A stretch of 64,000 nucleotides of DNA from Bacillota bacterium. GTDB lineage: Bacteria; Bacillota; Clostridia; Christensenellales; Aristaeellaceae. Of this stretch, positions 9,070 through 17,986 are shown in pieces. The notes beneath the pieces were generated by a model. The model searched no databases. It was not told the origin of the DNA and saw only the letters and a program-made list of their open reading frames with translations. The stretch's first letter is position 1. Every line of letters starts with the position of its first letter. The position numbers and the translations under genes are program-made. The DNA lies in NCBI GenBank assembly GCA_023398575.1, contig JAEWSC010000064.1, forward strand, positions 1-64,000, written 5' to 3'.

Positions 9070-10611
9070 ATGACGCACGAGGAAATGGCGCGCAGGGCAG
9101 TAGAAGGGCTGCTTTTTTTTGCTGTAAAAAAGGGCCTGATAGAACAAGAGGACAAACCTTATACTAGGAATCTTCTATTAGATGTAATGCACTTGGATGC
9201 CCCCGGAGAAGTGGCTTCAGTGGAGGATGTGCCAGAGACGGCAACAGTATATTTGGATGCGCTTTTGGATGCTGCTGTCGGGATGGGCTTGATGGATGAC
9301 ACATTGACGGAACGGGATTTGTTTAGCACCCGCATTATGGGCTGTGTGACGCCAGCCCCTGCAGAAATCCGGCGTGTATTTCAGCAGCGCCTTGATGAAC
9401 AGGGGCCGGAGGCTGCAACTCAATGGTTCTATCAAATGTGCCGCGACAGCGATTACATTCGCGTTGACCATATAAAAAAGAATATCCGCTACTTTGCAAA
9501 CACGGATTGCGGCGAACTGGAAATTACCATTAATCTTTCCAAGCCCGAAAAAGATCCAAAGGAGATTGCAAAGCTAAAAAATGCCCCCCAGGCTGGCTAT
9601 CCAAAGTGCATGCTGTGCATTGAAAATCCAGGCTATGCAGGCCGATTGAACTTTCCTGCCAGGCAAAATCACAGGGTCGTTCCCGTAACGCTGTGCGGAG
9701 ACAAGTGGTATATACAGTATTCTCCCTATCTGTATTATCCGGAGCACTGCATCGTTTTCAACGGCTGCCATGTGCCCATGGTTATATCGCAGCAGTCCTT
9801 TGAAAGGCTGTTTGATTTTGTGGATCAGTTTCCGCATTACTTCGTTGGCTCCAATGCCGATTTACCCATTGTCGGTGGCTCCATACTGAATCATGACCAT
9901 TTCCAGGGCGGGAATTACACCTTCCCCATGGATAAGGCAAAGGATGATATTGCTCTTTCATCGCCTGTAGCCGGCGTCCGCGCTGCAGTGATTGATTGGC
10001 CCATGTCCGCTATTGCCCTGTATGGGGTGGACCGGGAAGCATTGATTGCGCAGGCAGTAAATATACTGAACCTTTGGCGGGAATACAGCGATCCTACATG
10101 TGATATCCTGGCTCACACCACAGAACCGCACAATACTATTACGCCCATACTCAGAAAGGCCGGCGCAGAATATAAGCTGATGCTTGTCCTCAGAAACAAC
10201 CGTACAACGCACGAGCACCCTCTGGGGCTTTTTCACCCTCACGCGCCGCTGCACCATATCAAAAAAGAAAACATCGGTCTCATTGAAGTCATGGGCTTGT
10301 TCATTCTTCCTGGCCGTCTGAAGGAGGAATTAAAGGAGTTGGAAGGCTACCTGACAGGCTTAAAGCCCTTGGCAGAGCCGGATGAAAATGATCCATCCCA
10401 TAAGCATTTCCCTTGGCTGTTAGAAATCGCCCAAGCATTTGGCACCAGCCTTACAGTTGATGCTGCACGGCAGGCGCTGGAGAATGCCGTAGCAAAAGTA
10501 TGCAGCCAGGTGTTGGCGGATGCAGGTGTATATAAGCAGAACGATCAGGGTCGTAAGGGTATTCAGGCCTTTTTGAACACGGCGGGCTATAGGCCGTTGG
10601 AAAATGCTTGA
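9070..10611 (+). CDS. galT: UDP-glucose--hexose-1-phosphate uridylyltransferase, class 2
   Basis: Transfers UMP between UDP-glucose and galactose-1-phosphate in the Leloir pathway. The 513-residue length and the motifs GGSILNHDHFQGG, YPKCMLCIENPGY and AEYKLMLVLRNNRTT are those of the Firmicute class 2 GalT family (about 490-515 residues), not the shorter E. coli type. The HDH within NHDHFQGG corresponds to the family's conserved His-x-His catalytic region. Start ATG 9070 follows a modest GGGGAT; the promoter start point near 9012 supports it. No galK or galE lies in the window. The next gene has its own promoter overlapping this stop codon. Confidence 0.95.
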   Translation: MTHEEMARRAVEGLLFFAVKKGLIEQEDKPYTRNLLLDVMHLDAPGEVASVEDVPETATVYLDALLDAAVGMGLMDDTLTERDLFSTRIMGCVTPAPAEIRRVFQQRLDEQGPEAATQWFYQMCRDSDYIRVDHIKKNIRYFANTDCGELEITINLSKPEKDPKEIAKLKNAPQAGYPKCMLCIENPGYAGRLNFPARQNHRVVPVTLCGDKWYIQYSPYLYYPEHCIVFNGCHVPMVISQQSFERLFDFVDQFPHYFVGSNADLPIVGGSILNHDHFQGGNYTFPMDKAKDDIALSSPVAGVRAAVIDWPMSAIALYGVDREALIAQAVNILNLWREYSDPTCDILAHTTEPHNTITPILRKAGAEYKLMLVLRNNRTTHEHPLGLFHPHAPLHHIKKENIGLIEVMGLFILPGRLKEELKELEGYLTGLKPLAEPDENDPSHKHFPWLLEIAQAFGTSLTVDAARQALENAVAKVCSQVLADAGVYKQNDQGRKGIQAFLNTAGYRPLENA

Positions 10612-10635
10612 CGCACCTTGCGGATACAGTATAAT
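10608..10635 (+). promoter_or_regulatory. Promoter upstream of the GH127-like gene
   Basis: TTGACG (10608-10613), a 16-base spacer and TATAAT (10630-10635). The -35 overlaps the galT stop codon at 10609-10611. The predicted start near 10642 gives a leader of about 47 bases. Confidence 0.65.
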
Positions 10636-10688
10636 GAAGCTATGGATAGGCTTTAACCTTTCCGAGGATTGAATGTTGGAGGATTTCT

Positions 10689-12428
10689 ATGCCCAAGAAA
10701 CCAATACTGTCAAAGGCGCCTTTGACTGATGCGCAGTTTGCGCCATTGCCTTACAAAGCTGTGCGGCCTCAGGGACAGCTTTACAATAGACTAAAGGATG
10801 CCGCCCGCTGGGTGACGAAAATGGAATGGGAAGATAGCCGCTTGCTGGGGTATGCTGCGTTGGCTTCTTTGACTGATGATCAGCTGTTGCTGGCACAGGT
10901 GCGCGAGCGGGTGGACGCGATTATTTTAGCCCAGCGGGAAGACGGTGCATGGGAGGCCGGAAGCAGCCTTTCCACCCATGCATCCGTTCTGCAGGGAATG
11001 ATCGCATGGTATGCGTCAACATCCGATAAAAGAGTGCTGCTCTACCTGCTAAAAAGCTTGCAGTATGTTTATAAGAATGCAGAAAAACTGTTTGAAGGCT
11101 TAAATGACGCTGCATTGACAGGCGAATATGGCTATGCTGCGATCTGCGCATATCAATGGTCCAGTAAAGGCTTTTTGTTAAAGCTGATCGAAAAGCTTCG
11201 AGGCTTGGGCCTGGATTGGACTGGCTTTTTTCATACCTTCCCAATAACACGCTCATTCACCAAGCATATATCCTCCGACGAGCTTAAGAAAGGTCTTGCT
11301 TCCCTTGATGAGCAAACCCGTTCTTATTATGAAAAGCAACAGATCATGGCTGACGGTCTCGCATTGGCCAAGGGCTTGAAAACGCCTGCCGTGCTTTCCA
11401 GGTATTCAGGCAGCAGCAAAGAAAAAGAAGCCGGCAAGCTTGGCCTGGAAAAAGTGATGCGATATCATGGCACCGCACATGGTTTGTTTGCCGCAGAACC
11501 TGCACTGATGGGCGGAGACCCATCCTGCGGTATGGACGGCCGTGCAGCGCCTGAAGCTATGTTTTCCCTGGAGCAGCTGCTGCTATCTCAAGGCGGCGCT
11601 TGGTTTGCTGATGCCTGGGAGAAAATTGCCCTTAATATTCTACCCGGTATGGAGAAAAACGGCCTCATCCAGCCTTATCAGCGTGTCAACAGTCCCTTCT
11701 TGGCTGAAAGTAAATCCGCAGTGGAGGTCGGGCCTTGGGTCGATGCATGGCTGAAGGGGATGACCGGGTACGCATCCGGCTTATGGATGGCAGCGAAGGA
11801 TGATGGACTGGCTTTAATGGGCTATTCTCCCTCCATTCTGCGCTGGAAGATAGGCTCCACTGCCGTTATGATCCGCGCCGAGGGGAAATACCCTTTGGAT
11901 GGGGAGATTACACTGGCTTTGCAGCTGAAAGAGCCGAAAGCTTTTCCGTTGCATTTGCGCATACCGGCTTGGGCAGAGGGCGCCGATGTTCGCGTGAATG
12001 AAGATGGCTGGGAAACAGCCGCACCAGGCGACTTTTTTGTGCTGAATCGTACCTGGCAGGATGGCGACAAGGTGCATTTGTCATTACCCATGAAACCACG
12101 GTTGACCCGCTGGCATCATCAAAGTGCTGCGGTGGAATATGGGCCGCTTTTGATGGCACTTCCCGTAGATGGTGAACAGCCTTTATGGCAGCTGGCGATT
12201 TCTCCTAAGGATGAGATGTGCGCCTCCGTTGCTGAAAAAGATGGGATAGAGCAGCTTCAGGTGTCTGCTGTGTTTCGAAAGGTTCCCGATTGGACTTCTA
12301 AGGGGGACAGGCTTACAATGCCGCCGATCCGCCCGGCGCTTGAGGGAGATTCTCTGACGCTTCATTTGACGCCCTATGGGGAAACAGTATGCCGCATGGC
12401 ACAGTTCCCAGTGGCGGCGGAGGAATAA
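10689..12428 (+). CDS. GH127/DUF1680-like protein, diverged (beta-L-arabinofuranosidase fold)
   Basis: A cytoplasmic protein of 579 residues with no signal peptide. The N-terminal two thirds look like the alpha/alpha toroid of DUF1680 enzymes (WEAGSSLSTHASVLQGMIAWY, LIEKLRGLGLDWTGFF). The C-terminal beta domain has the family phrase HLRIPAWAEGADVRVNEDGW followed by LNRTWQDGDKVHLSLPM. Characterised GH127 enzymes bind zinc through one Glu and three Cys, one of which is the nucleophile; I do not find the Glu-x-Cys and Cys-Cys motifs here, so catalysis by the known mechanism is doubtful. The start has GGAGGA at 10678-10683. The next gene begins one base after this stop, so the two are translationally coupled. 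Confidence 0.7.
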   Translation: MPKKPILSKAPLTDAQFAPLPYKAVRPQGQLYNRLKDAARWVTKMEWEDSRLLGYAALASLTDDQLLLAQVRERVDAIILAQREDGAWEAGSSLSTHASVLQGMIAWYASTSDKRVLLYLLKSLQYVYKNAEKLFEGLNDAALTGEYGYAAICAYQWSSKGFLLKLIEKLRGLGLDWTGFFHTFPITRSFTKHISSDELKKGLASLDEQTRSYYEKQQIMADGLALAKGLKTPAVLSRYSGSSKEKEAGKLGLEKVMRYHGTAHGLFAAEPALMGGDPSCGMDGRAAPEAMFSLEQLLLSQGGAWFADAWEKIALNILPGMEKNGLIQPYQRVNSPFLAESKSAVEVGPWVDAWLKGMTGYASGLWMAAKDDGLALMGYSPSILRWKIGSTAVMIRAEGKYPLDGEITLALQLKEPKAFPLHLRIPAWAEGADVRVNEDGWETAAPGDFFVLNRTWQDGDKVHLSLPMKPRLTRWHHQSAAVEYGPLLMALPVDGEQPLWQLAISPKDEMCASVAEKDGIEQLQVSAVFRKVPDWTSKGDRLTMPPIRPALEGDSLTLHLTPYGETVCRMAQFPVAAEE

Positions 12429-12429
12429 T

Positions 12430-13383
12430 ATGCCCGTTTGTGACCTTCGATTGGCGCCCATGGCGGGCGTCAGCGACTGGCCTTTTCGATTGTTGTGCTT
12501 TGAACAGGGTTGTGATGCCGCCTATACTGAGATGGTCAGTGCCATGGGCTTAAAATGTGCTCCGCCAGGTAACCTGGCCACAGAGCAGCTGCTTAAAATC
12601 CACCCGGATGAAGGGCCGGTCTATTTGCAGATTTTTGGCAAAGAGCCGGATATTATGGCCTGGGCAGCTGCAAAGCTAGCGCAGACCGGACTGTATCGGG
12701 GCATTGATATCAATATGGGATGCCCTGCGCCAAAGATTGCCGGCAATGGGGAAGGCAGTGGATTGATGCAGACGCCTAAGCTGGCAGAGGCGATTATGCA
12801 AGCGGTTGTAAAGGCTTCACTACTGCCGGTTTCAGTAAAACTGCGCCTTGGCTGGGATGAGATCTCTATCAATGTGCTGGAGCTTGCAAAGGCCGCAGAG
12901 CAGGCCGGTGTAGGCTGTGTGACCGTACATGGTCGAACTCGCAGCCAGCAATATGGCGGCAAAGCGGATTGGGATGCCATCGCACAGGTCAAGCGGTCAC
13001 TATCCATCCCCGTATTGGGAAATGGTGATGTGTTTGGTGCAGCTGATGCAAAAGCTATGCTCGAGCATACCGGATGTGACGGCATATTAATTGGTCGTGG
13101 TGCCATGGGCAACCCGTGGCTATTTTCACAAGCTAAGGCTGTTTTCCATGGGGAAGTGCCAACCTCGCCCAGCGTTTCCCAACGAGTGGATACGGCACTG
13201 CGCCACGCCCGCATGATGGCTCACTGGAAAGGCGAGGACGTGGCAATCAGGGAGATGCGCAAGCATATTGGTTGGTATGCAGGCGGGTTAATGGGCGCTT
13301 CAAAATTGCGGACCATGGCCAATGCTGCGAAAACCATGACCGATCTTGAAGAATGCCTCTCCATGTGGGCTGATCCAGCCTAA
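12430..13383 (+). CDS. dus: tRNA-dihydrouridine synthase, DusB-like
   Basis: Flavin enzyme that reduces specific uridines in tRNA to dihydrouridine using NADPH. 317 residues. Motifs: LAPMAGVSDWPFR at the start (FMN site), DINMGCPAPKIAGNGEGSGL with the catalytic Cys, VKLRLGWDE, VHGRTRSQQYGG, and GCDGILIGRGAMGNPWLF (phosphate binding). I chose ATG 12430, one base after the preceding TAA, where GGCGGAGGA gives the binding site; a longer frame from 12376 lies inside the previous gene. A characteristic Firmicute variation is the long linker after MGCP. The helical C-terminus (EMRKHIGWYAGGL) fits DusB. Confidence 0.93.
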   Translation: MPVCDLRLAPMAGVSDWPFRLLCFEQGCDAAYTEMVSAMGLKCAPPGNLATEQLLKIHPDEGPVYLQIFGKEPDIMAWAAAKLAQTGLYRGIDINMGCPAPKIAGNGEGSGLMQTPKLAEAIMQAVVKASLLPVSVKLRLGWDEISINVLELAKAAEQAGVGCVTVHGRTRSQQYGGKADWDAIAQVKRSLSIPVLGNGDVFGAADAKAMLEHTGCDGILIGRGAMGNPWLFSQAKAVFHGEVPTSPSVSQRVDTALRHARMMAHWKGEDVAIREMRKHIGWYAGGLMGASKLRTMANAAKTMTDLEECLSMWADPA

Positions 13384-13470
13384 ATGCCCAATAAAATGGA
13401 GTCTTGCATGCAGGGTTTTCCATTCCCCAATCGTTCGATTCCATGGAAAGCACCGGAAGGAGTACTGCTG

Positions 13471-14922
13471 ATGATAAAGCGCCGTAAGGGCGTTTATGCC
13501 TTATTTATTCCTGCATTTTTCTTGATATATTGTATGATATGTGGAACGGCATTTGCGCAACAAGCACCTGCGCTATCGCCAATGATGGCAGATTGGATAG
13601 ATGAGGTTGAGGGCGGTCAACCGGCAAATGTGACGCTATCTGCTTCACTGCATTCCCTGGTACCCTTTGGGGATGAAACGCTGTCCATGATGAACCGCCT
13701 ATTATCGCAATGCAAGCTCAATATAGGCTGGCAGAAGACGGGTGGAGCGGAAATAACCAGGACGCAGCTCATGATTGGGGATGAGAATGCCATTGACATC
13801 CTGGAACAGAGTGGGAACCAGGCTCTTGCGCAAACGTCGCTTTTGCCTGGTATGACCTTATCCAGCTACGATGGATCTCCATTATCCCAGTTATTGGGCA
13901 GCGAGTCAGAAATCCCATTTTGGGCAGCGGAAGCTCCAGATATCAATGCGCTTTCACAAAAGCTTCCGGATGCAATGTCTGGGCTGAGCAGCTTCGCGGC
14001 AGAGAAAGAGGGGAGTTTCAAGCTCCTTTCTGTCGCTACCGCACGCAAAGCGCTTGTATACACTGTGCCAGAAACAAATGCGGAGCAACTGAAGGATATG
14101 CTTTTGAAGCTGGCGTCAGCCATGCATTGGCCGGAAGCATCCACCCTTTTCTCATCAGTCATCACAAAAGGGGATGCCGAAATTATGCTATACCAAACGT
14201 CTGATGGTGTAAACGTTGGGCTTGGTATAAAGGCATCCATAGGTTTTAACAATGTAAGTGTACGTAAAGTGAGTTTCCTCTGGGCATTTAAGTCCGACGC
14301 GAAAAAGAGCGTACAGTCCTTAAGTCTTAAAGCTCCGGCAGCCGATGGCGCTGACTATTTAACAGTGGCAGGCGATTTCGTGCTGGAGAATAAAAAGGCA
14401 AAAAACACACTTTCCTTCGACCTGGATATCAAAAGCAGAATGGATAAGGAGATATCCCAGGAACAATGGAAGGGAAAGCTGGATTGTCTGCTGGCTGAGG
14501 ATAACCAACGCCTGGAAGGGGAAGTTAAGCAGACCGTTTCTGGCTCAGGCGAGGAAACGTACACATTGGTCATACGCCCCAGCCTTCTGGCGGTTAGATC
14601 AGGGGAGGAAGTATCCTTAAAAGGAAACACGAGGCTTACATGGGGAGAAGGCAAATCAGTGTTAGCTGATCTCACTGTGTCTTTGTCAGCAGATCAAAAT
14701 GCTGATCTTGCCTTTAGCAGCGGGGGAAACGTTGTATCGCTAAGTGATATGAACGCTGACGAGCGGGCAACGTTGGCTGAAAAAGCTCAAAATGGCGCAG
14801 TTACTGCCATATGGCAGGCATTGATGGCGCTGCCGGAAGACGCTTTGGCGTTGATCAAGAGGAACATCACCCAGGAGGACTGGGAAAAAATATATCAGGT
14901 CGTATACCAGGTAGGCCAATGA
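13471..14922 (+). CDS. Exported protein of unknown function (A)
   Basis: I do not recognise a family. The 483-residue product has a clear signal peptide (basic MIKRRKG, hydrophobic ALFIPAFFLIYCMICG, likely cut after AFA). The mature part alternates short beta strands and polar turns (DYLTVAGDFVLENKKAK, LSFDLDIKSRMDK, TYTLVIRPSLL), as in lipoprotein-carrier-like beta sandwiches, and ends in two helices. I chose ATG 13471 because GGAAGGAG lies at 13455-13462 and the signal peptide starts there; the frame is open further up. It follows dus by 87 bases and precedes a second exported protein by 17, so the pair is probably one operon. Confidence 0.65.
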   Translation: MIKRRKGVYALFIPAFFLIYCMICGTAFAQQAPALSPMMADWIDEVEGGQPANVTLSASLHSLVPFGDETLSMMNRLLSQCKLNIGWQKTGGAEITRTQLMIGDENAIDILEQSGNQALAQTSLLPGMTLSSYDGSPLSQLLGSESEIPFWAAEAPDINALSQKLPDAMSGLSSFAAEKEGSFKLLSVATARKALVYTVPETNAEQLKDMLLKLASAMHWPEASTLFSSVITKGDAEIMLYQTSDGVNVGLGIKASIGFNNVSVRKVSFLWAFKSDAKKSVQSLSLKAPAADGADYLTVAGDFVLENKKAKNTLSFDLDIKSRMDKEISQEQWKGKLDCLLAEDNQRLEGEVKQTVSGSGEETYTLVIRPSLLAVRSGEEVSLKGNTRLTWGEGKSVLADLTVSLSADQNADLAFSSGGNVVSLSDMNADERATLAEKAQNGAVTAIWQALMALPEDALALIKRNITQEDWEKIYQVVYQVGQ

Positions 14923-14939
14923 TCAGGGAGGGATGAAAG

Positions 14940-16457
14940 GTGAGAAAGCGTTTCATTTTGCTGATGGTTACGGTGCTTCTGGCAGTTTTGCCGGTTCTTC
15001 ACGCCAGCGCTGAATCTGCGCTTATGCAAAAATTGGATAAGCAGTTAAAAGCTGGATCGGGGCTCAGTGGTACAGTCACAGCAAGCGGTATAAGCGGTTT
15101 GAGCGGTCTTTCCATGGATGTACAGTATGTACTGCAGAAAGTGCAAAGCCAGCTTATGCTCTCCTTGAAAAATGGTCAAGCTGAGCGGCTAAAAGCAGTG
15201 GTTTACAATCAGGAAGGTAAGTCAGTACTGGATGCCGGTCTTGCATCTCGCAAGTTGTACAGCTTTACCGGCGGCTGGGAAGCTGTTGCCGGTTTAATAG
15301 GTGGCACTGGCTTGACAGCCAATAAGCCTTCTATTACACCATTTGTTATTGACATGCTGATGCCATCCGGCGATGCGAGCGATGCATCAAGCTTGGCAGA
15401 CGCTGCAGCGCCATACTTTACCAAGCTAGAATTGTGGATGCAGGGTTTTGCTGCCCCACCAGCATTGGAGAAGGATGCAAATGATAATTCGGTCATGAAG
15501 ATTGCATATAGTATACCTGCCGCTGCGCTTAAAGCGGAAATCAAGCAGCTGCTTGTGGATCTACTTGCCGATGAAAAATTACTGCCCTTATTGTGGGAGA
15601 AGATGACAAAGGAGCAGGCAGACCTGTATGTAAACCCAGCGCTGCAGGGCTTTTACTTTCAGGCAGTGGATGCACTACCGCTTGAGGGTATTGTTTCTAT
15701 GAACCGCAGCGTTACCACTGCAGGGCAGCATATTGAAACGTCCATCTCCTTTCCAATGTCTAGCAGCGGGAGCAGCTTGAAAAATGTGACTTATGTGGTG
15801 AAGACCGCCGATGGTGGCGATGTTGTGAATATCAAACTAGACATGCTAGATGGATCACTGGAGTTCAGTATGCAGGCTGCCGTGCAAGCACAGGCAGATA
15901 CCTCATCTTATCAAGGGCTAATTCGTTATCTGCCTGGTGAGGTTCCTAACTGGCAGGTGGACTCTACTACGCCCAAATACACAGGAAAAGCACTATCTTT
16001 CACCTATAAGGCCGGTATCACCACGAAAATTGCCATCGACGCTGATGGAAAAAATAACGAACTGTATGCCCTGGCCATCGAACTTACGCCGGATTGGAGC
16101 CACCTTACTCAAACACCTACAGATGAAGTCAAGGCGCAATACATTTTGACTGAGCCGGCGAATATAACAGCATCCGCTGCCTTGTTAAGCGGGCAGGCCC
16201 GCAACGCTTCTACCTCTATTCAAGCACAATTTCGGTTTGTCAGCGGCGCTGTAGACTGGAAACTGGATGCGCAGGGAAAAACAACGCCGCCCTGGGCTTT
16301 TGAGCCGGTGGACGTAAATGCCGCCGAAGATTTGGCCAGCCTGAATGCGGATCAATTGAATGGTTTATTGATGGAGATTCTAGGTAGACCTTCTCTTCTG
16401 CAACTCGTGCAACTGCTTATTCCAAGCGAACAGCAGACACCTGGTCCGGTAGGATAA
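14940..16457 (+). CDS. Exported protein of unknown function (B)
   Basis: Not recognised. 505 residues from a GTG start, with AGGGAGGG just upstream. Signal peptide: MRKRFILLMVTVLLAVLPVL then HASAES, likely cut after ASA. The mature protein is beta-rich and contains Gly/Ser repeats near the start (GLSGTVTASGISGLSGLSM) and strand-turn patterns such as YVVKTADGGDVVNIKLDML and GSLEFSMQAAVQAQ. Size, topology and position resemble the preceding exported protein, so the two could be distant paralogues acting together at the cell surface; that is inference. A terminator follows 17 bases after the stop. Confidence 0.65.
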   Translation: MRKRFILLMVTVLLAVLPVLHASAESALMQKLDKQLKAGSGLSGTVTASGISGLSGLSMDVQYVLQKVQSQLMLSLKNGQAERLKAVVYNQEGKSVLDAGLASRKLYSFTGGWEAVAGLIGGTGLTANKPSITPFVIDMLMPSGDASDASSLADAAAPYFTKLELWMQGFAAPPALEKDANDNSVMKIAYSIPAAALKAEIKQLLVDLLADEKLLPLLWEKMTKEQADLYVNPALQGFYFQAVDALPLEGIVSMNRSVTTAGQHIETSISFPMSSSGSSLKNVTYVVKTADGGDVVNIKLDMLDGSLEFSMQAAVQAQADTSSYQGLIRYLPGEVPNWQVDSTTPKYTGKALSFTYKAGITTKIAIDADGKNNELYALAIELTPDWSHLTQTPTDEVKAQYILTEPANITASAALLSGQARNASTSIQAQFRFVSGAVDWKLDAQGKTTPPWAFEPVDVNAAEDLASLNADQLNGLLMEILGRPSLLQLVQLLIPSEQQTPGPVG

Positions 16458-16474
16458 GATAAGAAGCAGAAATT

Positions 16475-16507
16475 GAAACCGCCCTGCAAGCAATGCAAGG
16501 CGGTTTC
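16475..16507. terminator. Terminator between exported protein B and bioY
   Basis: Stem GAAACCGCCCTGCA with TGCAAGGCGGTTTC (one mismatch) and a 5-base loop. It lies between two convergent genes and probably serves the plus-strand operon and bioY. Confidence 0.8.
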
Positions 16508-16537
16508 GCTTTATCAATCAGTCACTATGGCCATTCG

Positions 16538-17080
16538 TTATCGTAACACTCTTTGTAACTGACTGGCTACCAATGCGGCACCTGCTGCCTTCAAAATATC
16601 CAGTGGCAAAAATGCCAGGAAAAATCCATTGATCAGTGCGGTGAATGCGATGGGCTTTGCCATGTATATAGCGGATACCAGTGCGGCATAGGGTAATGCA
16701 ACAGCATATACAGCCAGTACGCCGATAAGCGCTGGCACGATATACCCCCATTTTTTTTCTTTCCACCTTTTGCGGAGCACAGAGGTAATGAATGCAGAAA
16801 AGATAAAGCCAAGCAAATATCCAAAATTGTAGGTTAAAACCGTCTGCAGCCCACTACCTTGAGAAAAAACTGGCAAGCCGATTAGACCCAATAATACATA
16901 AGCACAAAGCGCACCGGCACTATACTTGGGCGGCAGAACCAAGCCGGTAACAAGCAGAAAAAAAACTTGGGTCGTAAACTGCACAGCCAAAAAGGGTAAA
17001 GGAAATCGAAGATATGCACCAACTACCATCAACGCGGTGCATAAAGCAGAGAGAGTCAGATACTTTGTTTTTTGCAGCAT
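16538..17080 (-). CDS. bioY: Biotin transporter substrate-binding S component BioY
   Basis: Membrane S component of the ECF-type biotin importer; it pairs with a shared EcfAAT module elsewhere in the genome. 180 residues with about six hydrophobic segments. BioY marks are LRFPLPFLAVQFTTQVFFLL, the loop PPKYSAGALCAYVLLGLIGLPVF, and the following GSGLQTVLTYNFGYLLGF. Start choice: GGAGG ends immediately before ATG 17089 but lies nine bases before ATG 17080, so the second is the likely start. A SigmaA promoter and a BirA-type operator lie directly upstream, so biotin probably represses it. Confidence 0.93.
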   Translation of the reverse strand: MLQKTKYLTLSALCTALMVVGAYLRFPLPFLAVQFTTQVFFLLVTGLVLPPKYSAGALCAYVLLGLIGLPVFSQGSGLQTVLTYNFGYLLGFIFSAFITSVLRKRWKEKKWGYIVPALIGVLAVYAVALPYAALVSAIYMAKPIAFTALINGFFLAFLPLDILKAAGAALVASQLQRVLR

Positions 17081-17093
17081 GCTTTCCATCCTC

Positions 17094-17123
17094 CGTAAAC
17101 CGATAAACAGATTAAGGTTTACG
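17094..17123 (-). promoter_or_regulatory. BirA (biotin repressor) operator of bioY
   Basis: An inverted repeat, CGTAAACC at 17094-17101 and GGTTTACG at 17116-17123, separated by exactly 14 bases. The core GTAAACC-N14-GGTTTAC matches the known bacterial BirA operator. It covers about -4 to +26 relative to the predicted start point at 17119, so bound BirA would block transcription; the inner arm also reaches the ribosome binding site. Confidence 0.85.
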
Positions 17124-17125
17124 CA

Positions 17126-17154
17126 ATTATACCGTGAAATAGCCTGCCCGTCAA
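17126..17154 (-). promoter_or_regulatory. SigmaA-type promoter of bioY
   Basis: On the minus strand: TTGACG (17149-17154), 17 bases, TATAAT (17126-17131). Confidence 0.82.
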
Positions 17155-17225
17155 TAGGTGCGCTTCTTTCCGGCATTTGTTTCGCATATATTTGGGAAAG
17201 AGCTTTTGCATGGGAGGAATAGAAC

Positions 17226-17534
17226 ATGAAGGAGCAGCGAGCAGAAAGTACAATGGCAAGGGGGAACGATGGCCGGCCTCATGGTGTCTCAATGGAAAAT
17301 AGGAGCCGTGCTGTTTTAAGCGGTGTCAGCGATGTGAAGAGCTTTCATGAGGAAGAGGTGGTTCTGGAAACTTCCGGAGGAGAAATGGTGATTACCGGGA
17401 AGGGACTTCATATCTCCAAGTTTGCGCTGGAGGATGGAAACCTTATCATGGATGGACGGATTGATGCCATTGCTTATCCGGAAGGCGGAAAAACGCGAAA
17501 GGGCGGGAGCATGCTGGGCCGCATGTTCAGGTGA
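17226..17534 (+). CDS. yabP: Sporulation protein YabP
   Basis: 102 residues. YabP works with YabQ in the mother cell during sporulation. Family marks are RAVLSGVSDVKSFHEEEVVL, ETSGGEMVITGKGLHISKF, LEDGNLIMDGRIDAI and the C-terminal GGSMLGRMFR. The start has GGGAGGA at 17212-17218; the first 20 residues are a variable, charged tail. It is followed by yabQ and an FtsB/DivIC gene, the order conserved in many spore-forming Firmicutes. Its promoter must lie in the short gap shared with bioY; I could not assign a SigmaE-type promoter with confidence. Confidence 0.92.
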   Translation: MKEQRAESTMARGNDGRPHGVSMENRSRAVLSGVSDVKSFHEEEVVLETSGGEMVITGKGLHISKFALEDGNLIMDGRIDAIAYPEGGKTRKGGSMLGRMFR

Positions 17535-17538
17535 TGCT

Positions 17539-17961
17539 ATGGCACCATTTTTTGAAACGAAAAGCCAGGCATGGGTATTTCTGGGCATGATCTACCTGGG
17601 TATAGGATTAGGCCTGATCTATGATGTGCTTGGCTTGTTGCGAAAAACAAAAAAGAGAAGCCTCATTGCAGGTGCGGATTTGCTTTTCTTTCTATTAGCC
17701 GGCGGCGTGTTGACGTTTGCGCTGGTCATGACTGGGCAGGATGGTTTGCGCTTGTACTCCCTGCTAGGGCTCGTTTGCGGCGGCTTGCTATATATACTTG
17801 GTCTGCGCAGACTGGTGTTAGGTATCGCTACCTTTGCAGAAAAAAGGATCATAACGCCAACACAAGCTGCCATGGTGCGTCATAAGGACAAACGAGAACT
17901 TAGAAAATTGGATCGGGCAAGCAGGAAACAGCATAAGAGCGGCGAATACGTAAGAAAATGA
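17539..17961 (+). CDS. yabQ: Spore cortex biosynthesis protein YabQ
   Basis: A 140-residue membrane protein needed for spore cortex formation in Bacillus subtilis. It shows the family start (QAWVFLGMIYLGIGLGLIYD), two or three further hydrophobic segments (LLFFLLAGGVLTFALVM, LYSLLGLVCGGLLYILGL) and a basic cytoplasmic tail (RHKDKRELRKLDRASRKQ). ATG 17539 lies four bases after the yabP stop, with AGGTGA overlapping that stop as the binding site; the upstream open frame overlaps yabP and is not needed. Confidence 0.9.
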   Translation: MAPFFETKSQAWVFLGMIYLGIGLGLIYDVLGLLRKTKKRSLIAGADLLFFLLAGGVLTFALVMTGQDGLRLYSLLGLVCGGLLYILGLRRLVLGIATFAEKRIITPTQAAMVRHKDKRELRKLDRASRKQHKSGEYVRK

Positions 17962-17986
17962 TTATGTATTGGGAGTGGGCTTAACC

